A stretch of 56,220 nucleotides of DNA from an uncultured Eubacteriales bacterium (GTDB taxonomy: Bacteria; Bacillota; Clostridia; Christensenellales; CAG-917), in the NCBI GenBank assembly GCA_900548005.1, contig URIZ01000013.1, positions 1-56,220 on the forward strand, read 5' to 3'. Position numbers and translations under genes: made by a program. The notes under the pieces were generated by a model that was given only the letters and a program-made list of their open reading frames with translations, was not told where the DNA came from and ran no database searches. Shown piece after piece: positions 27,402 to 38,100 of the stretch. Position 1 is the first letter of the stretch, and each line of letters opens with the position of its first letter.

Positions 27402-27428
27402 TCTCCGAACAAAAACGGAGATTTTTTT
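27402..27428 (+). terminator. Riboswitch-controlled terminator that contains the RBS
   Basis: TCTCCG (27402-27407) pairs with CGGAGA (27416-27421), followed by seven T residues (27422-27428) that run directly into the ATG at 27429. The only Shine-Dalgarno, GGAG at 27417-27420, is in the 3' arm of this stem, eight bases from the start codon. Confidence 0.85.
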
Positions 27429-28133
27429 ATGCAAAACAATCAAAAAGGCAAACTTTCAATCAAATTTGTCGCCTACACGGGTCTTATGACCGCAATCGTT
27501 TACGTTTGTACGCTCATTGGCGTGTCAACGCCTGTTGCAAACTTCAACATAGGCGACAGTGCAATTCTCATAACGGCGGCGATGTTCAATCCGCTCACGG
27601 CAATGATAGCAGGCGGATTGGGCGCGTTCCTTGCCGACCTTACGACATATCCTGCAACAATGCTCTATACGCTGGTTATCAAGGCAATCGAAGGTCTTGT
27701 GGCGGGCATAGCGTTCACTTTCATCTACAAACGCTTTGACAAAATCGAAAATCCGACAAAAAAAGACGTCGCTCTCAAAATCGTCTTTGCGACAATCACA
27801 TGCGTGTGTTGCACGGCGTTTATGGCGGCAGGCTATTTTGTGTGCAAAGCGTTTATGTACGGCACAATGGAATCCGCGCTTACGTCACTGCCAAAAAACA
27901 TTGTCCAAGCACTTGTTTCAACGCTTATCGCAATGCTTGTGATGTATGCCGCGCGCCTTGAAAAAGTGCGACCGAAAACGCAACTTGTCTTGAAGGCTCA
28001 AAAGCAAGATAACGCCCAGACGCAAGACGAAAACCCCGTTGTGACTGAAACCGAGAATGCCCAAGGCGAGAATACGCAAACCGAAGCGGAAGAAGTCGAT
28101 ACGCAAGAGAAACAAGAGCAAATCGAGCAATAA
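27429..28133 (+). CDS. Riboflavin ECF transporter S component
   Basis: A 234-residue membrane protein matching the ECF-type riboflavin transporter S component family (PF07155-like): residues ~10-180 have about five or six hydrophobic segments. The hallmark region is FNIGDSAILITAAMFNPLTA, with GGLGAFLADL and IKAIEGLVAG after it. It captures the vitamin and needs the shared EcfA/A'/T module, which is not in this window. The FMN riboswitch upstream strongly supports riboflavin as substrate. Residues ~186-234 form an unusual Gln/Glu/Thr-rich acidic cytoplasmic tail. The start codon directly follows the terminator T run. Confidence 0.9.
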   Translation: MQNNQKGKLSIKFVAYTGLMTAIVYVCTLIGVSTPVANFNIGDSAILITAAMFNPLTAMIAGGLGAFLADLTTYPATMLYTLVIKAIEGLVAGIAFTFIYKRFDKIENPTKKDVALKIVFATITCVCCTAFMAAGYFVCKAFMYGTMESALTSLPKNIVQALVSTLIAMLVMYAARLEKVRPKTQLVLKAQKQDNAQTQDENPVVTETENAQGENTQTEAEEVDTQEKQEQIEQ

Positions 28134-28167
28134 AAGGAAAGCAACAACTTAGATATTTGTAATCAAC

Positions 28168-28199
28168 AAAAAAGACACGCAGCGAGCGTGTCTTTTTTT
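28168..28199 (+). terminator. Terminator after ECF S component
   Basis: AAAGACACGC / GCGTGTCTTT stem with an AGCGA loop, followed by a T run. The A-rich left side makes it potentially bidirectional. Bases 28200-28310 hold nothing recognisable. Confidence 0.92.
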
Positions 28200-28310
28200 G
28201 TGACCGATTTGGTTTCATTTTGGTTTTTATTTGTTTTGTCTTGAAGGTTGCAGATTGCGCACAAGAGCCGAAAGAGCGTGGCTTTGTCGCAATCGGCGGA
28301 TCTTGCGGTT

Positions 28311-28856
28311 TTATTCAAGCAAATTGTCGTAGATAATGGAATAGGTGGTGGAAGCCTTGTCAACCCAGCTCTTGTAGAGATATTTGGCAAGTTGGCGGTT
28401 GGCGACGACGAGTTTTAGCTCCATAAGGGTGGTGATGTCGTTGTTGATGCGCATGATCACGGTGTACGTGCCGTCCGCGTTTTTGGAATAGTCGCAGAAA
28501 TAGGACTGACGTTTCTTGAAACGCATGCGGTTGTCGCGCGCATACTGCACGATTTCGTCACGAATGGATGAAGGGATGCGGGTGAAGAACAGCGACAAGC
28601 AGCTCACGCCGTCTTGGGTGATGTTGAGCATATCGCTCTTGGGCAAGCGGTATACGAGATTGGTGTCGAGCAATTCGGCAAGATACTGCTTGCATTCCAT
28701 ATAGGTGAGCCAGTTGTTGTCGGCAGAACAGATGTCGAGCAAAGTGGTTTCGGCAAGGGGAATCGCCATCTTGTCGAACACGAAAAGAATGACAAGTTTT
28801 TGCACCTTGCTGTCGAGAGATTGATTGGCACCGAACTGTTCTTGAACGTAATCCAT
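28311..28856 (-). CDS. DUF4364 family protein
   Basis: A 181-residue soluble protein of the DUF4364 family (PF14277-like), found mainly in Clostridia. The N-terminal ~90 residues form a probable winged-helix domain: VQKLVILFVFDKMAIPLAET, then a helix WLTYMECKQYLAELLDTNLV, then the wing LNITQDGVSCLSLFF. The C-terminal half has beta strands (GTYTVIMRIN) and a final helix. The family is often suggested to be transcriptional regulators; the target is unknown. It is transcribed divergently from the giant surface-protein gene, so regulation of that gene is possible but unproven. Confidence 0.82.
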   Translation of the reverse strand: MDYVQEQFGANQSLDSKVQKLVILFVFDKMAIPLAETTLLDICSADNNWLTYMECKQYLAELLDTNLVYRLPKSDMLNITQDGVSCLSLFFTRIPSSIRDEIVQYARDNRMRFKKRQSYFCDYSKNADGTYTVIMRINNDITTLMELKLVVANRQLAKYLYKSWVDKASTTYSIIYDNLLE

Positions 28857-29171
28857 GCTTTACCCACAAAATGATAGCCGTGACGGAATTGCCACACACA
28901 AATACGGTACACGGCTTGGTTGTTCAATATTACAACGAAAGGAAGAGTTTTTCAAGCGTAAAAGCAAAAAAAATGTCGAAATACAAGTTGTGGTGCTTTG
29001 GCGGTGAACGATACACAACAAAAAACAGGAAGATTGTGGAACAACTCGGCAAAATGCGTTTTGGTATTGACATTGATTTTGTATTCGTGTAATATTGTAG
29101 ATGTATAACAATGCGCCCATACGCGCGTATACGTGTATGAGCGCACATCACCAAAACCCGAGGTGGAATTT
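28857..29171. other. Divergent regulatory region upstream of giant gene
   Basis: A 315-base gap. It contains the promoter at 29067-29095 and the leader hairpin at 29111-29148. A 73-codon plus-strand frame (28871-29092) runs through it, but it overlaps the promoter and lacks a ribosome binding site, so I do not call it. Confidence 0.6.
29067..29095 (+). promoter_or_regulatory. Promoter of the giant surface-protein gene
   Basis: TTGACA (29067-29072), 17 bases, TAATAT (29090-29095). The ~70-base leader has an interrupted hairpin between ATGCGCCCATAC (29111-29122) and GTATGAGCGCACAT (29135-29148). GAGGTGG precedes the ATG. Confidence 0.85.
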
Positions 29172-32100
29172 ATGAGAAATAGCAACAGAAAGAAAAGTGT
29201 ATTGCTCAACGCAACGAGATTGTTCGTATTGGCGTTGTGTTTCACGATGGTGTTCGCGTTTGCGTTGACAAGCGGAAACATCGGCGGAATAAACGATAGA
29301 ATCGCGTCTGCCGATGCGATTTCCGGGCGCCTGTATGCCAAAGACGTTTATCGTTCCGGTATTACACCAGATGATTATGCATTATCCGCATTTAGAACAG
29401 GTTTTGAAAGTATAATGCGTAAGGGTTCTGCATATAAGTCGGAGTGGAATATAGGAACGGTTGAGTTTTTTGATTTTGACTATAAAATTACCGATATTAC
29501 ATACAATTCCGAAAAGGGTAAAATTTTAAGCGGCGACGGCTCAAGTGAAGACTATAAGGATTTGTTGCAAATAACCAAACGCAAAGATGCAAGCGATGGT
29601 TTGGGTGGTGGCCTTTTTAGTGCGCCACTGGATGGCAATGACTCTCTGTCAATGGTTTTCAATTTAGCATTGCCGGAGTATCTCTTTAATCTTATCTCGA
29701 CTAACGAAGAATACAAATTGACATTTGATGCACAAGTTGATGTTTCAAAAGGCGAAAGAATAGACAAGCTTAGTTGGCAAAGAGCGTGTGCAAAAATTGC
29801 AACGTCTTCAACTCCTTTGAGCGCAATAAATGCAGACCATAATTCTCAAACGGGAGCAACGGTAGGCGGTGGAAAGAAGGGGGAGTACGGATATAAATAC
29901 AATGACACTTCACAAGGAAGTTGGAAGAATAGTACAATATCTTTTACCGGTCTAACACTCAACCGTGCAACTCCAAACATATATGTATGTATAGGTGTCG
30001 GCGAGTCGAGTGGTGATTGTACAGTAGCGTTTAGAGGACTTAAACTGACAAATGTTAAACTTGTGCGTGTGAATACCGCTGATTCTGCAACGGTTACAAG
30101 GGTAGATGGTGCTGCCCCTGTTGTGGAAAGTCAATATAAAGATACGGTGCAAGATACATTCTATCCGTATAGAAAAGATACGACATCATCTTCCGATTGG
30201 CCGGTCTGGTATGAATCTATAGAAAAAAAATTATCTTCACATGTTGATAGTGTTGTTAACGGCGAAGGTAAAATGTATTCGTACACAAATATTCTGAAAA
30301 ATGGAGAGAATGGCAGCGCACAATACTATAAAAGCTCAAAAATAACATATATCGACGCATATAACTACCTTCCCGGTGTTTATGCTGAAGTTGAAGATTT
30401 TAATAATGGTATTGATGGCACAAATGTGCAAACAATGGATAACATGCTGGCTGATGATATAAATATCAATTATGCAGCCGGAATTAAGCGGGTTACGGTT
30501 GGTGATAAGTATATTGATATGGATGCCGAATCTCCAATTGAAGCTGCTGTGTTTAATCTATACGACATTGCAGTAGGACAAGGTATTGGCAAAAACATTT
30601 ACGTCGAAGGAGAAATAGTAGGGTGGGCTTATGTCCATAAAATAAATCGTGCAAAGATAAGCGTTTCCACATATATATATAAAAACGCAAGAATTTCTAC
30701 CGAAGTCGCCGATTACGGAGATTATAACAATAGGACAACTATCGACTATAAAGGTATCGATAATATTGCTCCCGACAGCAATGTCAACACAGGCACATCC
30801 ATTGTCGGCAGCGATTTCTTGAAATCGAGCGCAGACGCTCTTGCGTGGCTCAGACAAAGCAAGTTGAGCGCGGACGCAAGCATCAAGATCAATGAAGACG
30901 ATACCTCTGCGGGATTTTCTCCTTATGTCTGGTTCTACACCGTGGACAAAGCTCCCAACCTTGACTTGCTCAATGCGTCGACTATCATGTCGTTCAACTC
31001 GTTTGCAGACATCAAGGCGGCGGGCATCAAGCCCATTGCGCTTGGAGAGATAAGCTCGTTTGACTATGACTTTGTCGAGGGCAAGGCAAAGAGTTACGGC
31101 TCAAAGAGCTATGACCAAGGCAACCCGAGTTCTATGACAGGGGCTGTGACGGGACACGGATATTATAGATTCAACTTCTACATATTCGACCTTGCGGGCA
31201 ACAAGGGCGGAGTGCAATCTTTCTATGCAAAGGTTGACTATGACACTCCCACCTACAACTTGGATTTGTCCTACATCAACAAAAAGAACGAAAACGTCAC
31301 CATTTCCGCCGAGCAAAACGGCGCATGGGCAACGGGCAAGACCACGTTGAAACTCACGCTCACGGGCGGCGGTTTCTCGGGTTACACTCTCGTGTTTGAA
31401 GACGCGGGCGCGGTGCATACTCTCGTTGTGGACGGCGAAGGCGAGTTTGAAGGCGCAAACTACGTCGGCAAACTTGTCAAATATCATTCCACCAACTCGG
31501 CGGCGGCTCAGGCGGACGGCAACAGTATTGTCATCCCCATCGAGTCCAACTTGCAAAAGACCACTGTGGCCGTCACGTACGAAGTGGTTGAAGGCAAGAG
31601 CGTGTTCACGTTTGTGATCGACACCAACGTCAACGTGGCATGGCTGACAACATTCACGGCGTACGCAGGTCAATACGACAGCGCGGAAGTCGTGGAACAA
31701 CAAGACGTGGCTGTGTCCTATTTCAACACCGATTGGAAGGGCGGCGTCAAGGTGCTTATCGACTCGACCGCTCCGCAAAATCCGCTTTTGAGCGACAGCG
31801 TGGACGCGCTTGACACCTATCTCAATTCGTTGGGCGGCAACTACACTGCGCTCCCCGACAGAAGAGTGTGGTACACCGACGCATACAGGGGCTATACGGT
31901 GGATCTCGCATTCAGCGATGACATCGTCAACAGCGACTATGCAAGCGGCATCACCGTATTCTACGGCATGAAAGTGGTCAAAAATCTTGCCGAACTTCAA
32001 GCTTTGGGCTTGCTGGACATCGAAAGCAAGTATGCGGACTTCAAGGCAACGGACGATTTGCACGCTTATTTCGACAGACTCAACACCACCAACGGCTCGG

Positions 32101-35100
32101 CTCTTGACGGAGATCAAACCGCTCTCAATCTTGATCTTATCACAAGCAAAGAAGCAGGTATGCGCGTTGTGTACACGTGGGCTGTTGACCAAGCGGGCAA
32201 CGTGTCCGGTCTTGGCGTGTACTACGTGCTTGCGGACGCAAACAACTACACCGTTTCGTCCATAGTGAAGGCAAATTCCGCACTCGGCTCGACTGCAAAC
32301 ATCGCTCAAACAGACGTTGACGGCAATCCCGCAACCCAATTCAAGCGCGGTCAAACCGTCAACTTCAACATCGGCATCGAAGACGGCTACGTGCCTTTCA
32401 AGTTTGTCAAAAACGACAAGACTTCCACCGTCTTGCTTGAAAACTATTTGCAAAACAAGCGTTTCGCTCTCGCAAACGAAGACTTTGCAGGCTTTGTGAC
32501 GTTCAGCGAAACGGACGTGAGCAACGTGCAATACGTCATGGACGATCCCAACTCCCTTGACAATCTTGCAAACACCGTGTTTGAACTCTCGCACAGAAAG
32601 GTCGTGACATACACCGTCACCAACACGAGCGTTGCGTACACCGCAAAAGAAACCGTCGTGCCGCTCTCATTCTCGGACGTCAAGTCCAAAGCGGCTTTCG
32701 TGTATCGCTTTGTGGATAATCTCGGCAACGAGCTTTATCTCAAAGAAGACGGCACAACCACCACTTTGGCAGAGGAAGCCAAGCTCGGCGCGGACGGCAA
32801 ACCCGTGTATTTCGTGCCTGTCAAGCCCGGCGAATACAAAGTCAACATCTATATCCCCAAGGACAACGACAGCTACGTCACCGACGATTTTGCAATGGAC
32901 GAGAGCGGCAATCAGACTTTCACCGCAATCGCATACAGCATAATCAAGGGTAGAGCGACTATCTCGGCAAAAGCGTCCACAAGCGCGTACGGCTCGAAGA
33001 TCATGCTCGAATATGACGTGGAAGGCATCGCAAAAGAAGACATGGCAAGCGAAGGCATCAACGTTTCGCTGGTTCTCAATATCCAAGATTTCGATCCGAA
33101 CAAGGTGTATTCCATCGGATCGTACACCATCGTCAACAACGTCAACTATGACGCAGTCGAAAACTACATCGTGACGTATTTGAGCAACGAACACGTCATC
33201 ACTGCGCGCCAAATCACCGTCCACACTTGGGAAAACAGCAAAAAGTACGGCGATTCCGATCCCGAATTTGTCTTCGGCGTTGGCGCAAATCAATTTGCCT
33301 ACACCACCGCAAGCGTTGAAAGCGTGCTCAACGAAATCTTCGGCGCAGGATACGAGCAAACGGGCGTCGAAACGCTTGACGGAGAAAACTTCTATCTCTA
33401 CAAAGCAGGAGACCGCATTTCAAGACAAACCGGCGAAACCGTCGGCGAATACGAGTTTAATGCGGACTCCGCGCTCTTTGACGTTGACAGCAACTACGTC
33501 ATCACAATCCAAAACAATCAACACTTCAACATCATCAAGAGAAAAGTGGTCATTGACGCAAGCGGTCAATTCTCCGTGTTGCCTTTCGGCTCCACTCCCG
33601 ATCCGAGCGCAATTGTTCCATCCTACACGATCGCCGCAGAAGACTTGCACTTGCAAGACGAGATCGCAGCTATTGTCAGCGGCAAGCTCTCTCTTGCAGC
33701 CGACGGTACAGACATAAGCGGAAGTGTCGCAAACTACTCTCAAGCAATCAAATACGCCGTGCTTCTTGCAACGGCGCAAAACGTCAACATCAACGTCACT
33801 CTCGGTGAAAATGCGGAATATATCATCTACGTCACCGAGCAAAACGCCGTTGTCGTCAAGGTCAAAGACGGCGTGAAATTCGAGTTTGTCTACGGCATCC
33901 AATGGAACAACGCAACGACAATCACGTTTGACGCAACCAAGTTTGACGTGACGGGCAAGAACGCGGGCGAATACGACAATATCACCTGGACGGCAACCAT
34001 TTCCGCAGGCGAAACGCTTGTCAATGCAGGCAGCTATACCGTCAAGTTTGAAAATGCCAAACTCGTCAAAGACGGCGCAGAACTTGCCGACAAAGTGTTT
34101 GTGGAAAGCACCACAGCGGTGGTCAATCCCGCAACCGTGGTTGTCAAGCCCACAAGCACCGCAACCCAAAAGACCTACGGCGAGCCTGAAAGCGTGTTCG
34201 GCATCGGATTTGGCATCGCAAGCGTCAACAACGTGACAAGCGGCTCTTATGCAGGCAAGACCTTTGACGAGATCAAGTATCTCATCGACGGCACGTTTGC
34301 AAGAGCAAGATATGCCAAGAGCGGCGATTTGCGTTGGCTCGGCAGCCGCTATGACGACGCAACCGACAGCACGGGCGTTGTGGCTCTCCCGTCCGCAGAC
34401 GGCGATTATTACGGCTATGCCGTAAACTCCGCGTTCAAGTCTTCGGACAGAAACTTTGTCGTGGTTGCGCAATTTGACGCGGCGGTTCGCTTTGTGGTCA
34501 ATCCCAAGGCTCTTACGCTCCACACCAAAGACATTGTCGGCGTGAGCAAAGTGTATGACGGCACAACGGCGGTCAACTACGGCTCAACCAAGGTGTACGA
34601 CTTTGCAAGCATGCTCGCAATCGCAAGCGACGACGTGTATCTCACCGTCAGCGCGCAATACAACAAGGTCGGCTCGCCCAGCAATATAGAGAGCGCAAGC
34701 ATCATTCTCAAATCCTTGGCTCTTGCAGGCGACAAGGCGCACAACTACGTGATAGCATCCGTTGTCAATGATGCAATCGGCGCGCAAGTCAACGGACTTG
34801 ACGCAAACACAACGTACGATTTTGCCGACGTTGAGCAAATCGAAATCGTCAGCGTCAACGGCACAAGCGAGCTTATCTACATCATCAACGGCATCATCGG
34901 CGTTGTAAAGAGCGATATCACCATTGAAAAACAATACGACAAGACGCAAGACCTCACCATAAATCACGTGTCTATCGCATCCACTCAAAACGAGCAGGGC
35001 ATCGGCACAAAGATGCTCGCAGGTGCGCTTGAAAACAAGAAAGCGCAAATCATCGCAATCGAAAGCGGCAAGTTCTCGGGCGTCAACGTCAGCAGCAACT

Positions 35101-38100
35101 ACGTTGTCAACGTCACCTTGTTCTTCGTCTTCGGCGATGAAACCGACAAGATCAAAATCGAAACGGACGGCATCTACGATCAACCCGACGTGGAAGTCAC
35201 CAAGGACGTCATCAACGGCGTGAAGGGCATCAAGGTGAAACTCACCAATATGTCCGCTTCCATCACCAAACGCGTGCTTGACGAAAACAGCTTCGAGTCT
35301 ATCTCGGCTGTGGACAGAGATTACAACGCAACCGACATCGTCAACATGAACTACACCTTCAAACAAGGCGCGCTTGTTGAAGGGGACACTCCCGCATCTG
35401 TCGGACTTAGACTCATGGGCGTGAGCGCAAGCAGCAACGCAGGCAACCACAACGTCACCGTGGCGGATTTGTCCGCTTCCAATGACAGTGAGCACACGTT
35501 TGTGTCGGACGGCAACTATACGGTTAATGTTGACGCACTCAACACCTACTATTCCACAAAGAAAGTGAAAGTTACGATCGCAAGAGCAAAACTCATGCCC
35601 AACGTCACTTTCGTGGCAAAAGAATACGATGCAAAGACTTCCGTTGCAGTGACAAAGAATGCGGGCAACGACTTTACAACGGCTCAATTCGCAGTCAATC
35701 TCAACGAGGAGTTGAAACACTTCTCTTATGACGCAAGCAAGGTCAGCTACGTTCTCTCAACCAACGGCGTGCCCGATGCAAACGTCACCGCAAACGAGAT
35801 GCACAACGTGCTTGTCAGCGGCATGGAAGTGAAGGTGGAGGCAGGATACGAATCCTTGCTTGCAAACTATCAGATTTACGGCTCGAGATACAACGCTCTT
35901 GAAGGCTACAACACTGTCGGATCGGTCATAAGCGGAGTCATTGCGGACTACGAAATCATCGAGGCGGCAAAAGTCACCAAGAAAGTCATCTCTCTCGTTC
36001 AACAAGACTTTGACATCAAAGACAAAGTGTATGACGGCACGACGAGCGCAGACATCACAATCAAACTGCAAGAAGGCAGAGTGGTGCTCGGACACGAGAA
36101 ACATCTCGAAGTGGAAGTGAGCGGCACGTTTGCAAGAAAGCAAGTCGGCACAAACATCAACGTCAAGATCGACAACGTTGCTCTCAAAGCGATTGACGAT
36201 ATAGGCGCAAGCATCATCGGCAACTACGAGCTGAGAAGATACAACGGCACGACCAGCGCAAATATCATCGAAAGACCTGTCGTCATCGACGCGGATTTGG
36301 GAAGCAGAGTGTACAACGGCACTCCCAACGTGTCAAAGGGCAACATCAAGTATACGCTTGACGGCATCATGCCCGAGGAAGTTGACAACTACAACGTGCA
36401 GACAAGAAACAACGCATACTACTTTGACAAGAACGTCGAAGTCGTGCGCGACGCATCCGGCGCAGTCATCTATGACGCATACGGCAACTCCACCGTGCGT
36501 GACAAACGCGGCACGGCGTACAACCCCACTCTCACCAACAAAACAGAAAAATATATAAATTATGTATTAGTATATGGTGTAAACAAAATAATAAGCGGCA
36601 AGAAAGTCCTTGCATACGACGATGCAGACGGCAGACACTTCGGCGCACCCGCAAGCGGAGCGGCAGTCACCACTTATTATTACGCTCTTGAAACCGTCCA
36701 GAAATACGTGCTTGTTTCAGACACTGCAAAACTTGACGCGGCAAAGGCGAAAAACAAGCTCGTTGGCTACTTTGTGACGGACAAGTTGCAAGCGGCATAC
36801 TTTGTGACAAACGACTATACAGGCGAGATCAGCGGCACAACCGAAACTCCCGTCCCGTACGTTGAGGCAAAGGGCAGAATCGAGCAAAGAAGCGTATACA
36901 TCGCGGCAAACGGCATCAAGAAAGTGGACGGATCGACGGCGTATGAGAAAGAGTACGACGGCACGACCAAATTCTACGGCACTTTGCAAGGCGCAACGCC
37001 CGCCGAAACGGACGCATTCTTCTACGAGGCAGGCAGCGTTGCAAACGTCATCGGCACAGACAAAGTCACAATCAAAGACGTGTCCGCTCAATTTGACAGA
37101 GCAGGTACGGACGCACTCTACGTTGTGTTCTCCGTTTCGGGCATCGAGGGCGAAGACGCATACAACTACACCATTGCAAGCGACAAACCGTCAACCGTCA
37201 ATTTGACGGCAAAAATCGTCAAACGCAGCGTCACGGCGGCTCTTGAAGACGGCGAGACGGCGTACGGCACAAGTCTTGCAAACGTGGGCGGCAAGGTGAA
37301 CTACACGCTCGGCGGATACGCCCTTACGCTTGACGGCAATTCGTTCTATATGAACTTCAAGCAATATCTCGTTGCAGTCGGATTCTTGACGGACGAAACC
37401 GCAACAGTTGCGGCGGCGGACGAAGCGTTTGTCAAACAACTCTATGGCAACACCTACAACTTCCTTGACAATCAATTTGTCAAAGCAGGGGATGCCGAAG
37501 TTGGCGAATATATCCGTCTTGGCGGCACGAAGAACGACACGATAAGCAATCTTCCCAAGCCCAAAGCCGTGTTCTCCGCAACAAAGCCCGGCAGCGGAGC
37601 GGTGGCAACGTCCTACATGCTTACAAACGGCAGTGCAAAGAACTTTGCATTCGCGCCCAAATACACGGGCAACTCCCCGGACGGCACTTCGAGCAAACTG
37701 ACGGTTGTCAAGAAAGACTTGTACGTCGTGACGGTGGGTATCTCCTACACAAAGACCTACGGCGGGGCAGATCCTACCGTGGAATTGCGCTATCTCGACT
37801 CTCTCGGCAAAGACGGCATCGTTTCGGGCGAGACTTGGACTTCCGTGTTCAAGATCGGCTCTGTCGATTATAGACCTGTCGTGAAACTTGCAATCTACAA
37901 CAGCAAGACCGGCACAATCACCGATGCCGACAAATACGCGCTCATCTCTCGCAGACCGGCAGGCGACACCACAAGCAAGGCTCTCGGCGAAAACGAGTAT
38001 TACGTATTCTATCTCGCAGCTCCTAACGGCGTTGAATATGCCAACATCATTGCCAACTACAACGTCATTCTCGGCGGACAAAACATCAAAGCCAACGCGG

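Noticed and set aside
28871..29092. 73-codon plus-strand frame upstream of the giant gene
   Set aside because: No ribosome binding site, and it overlaps the promoter of the next gene. A 39-codon inner part starting at a Met was considered and is also unsupported.
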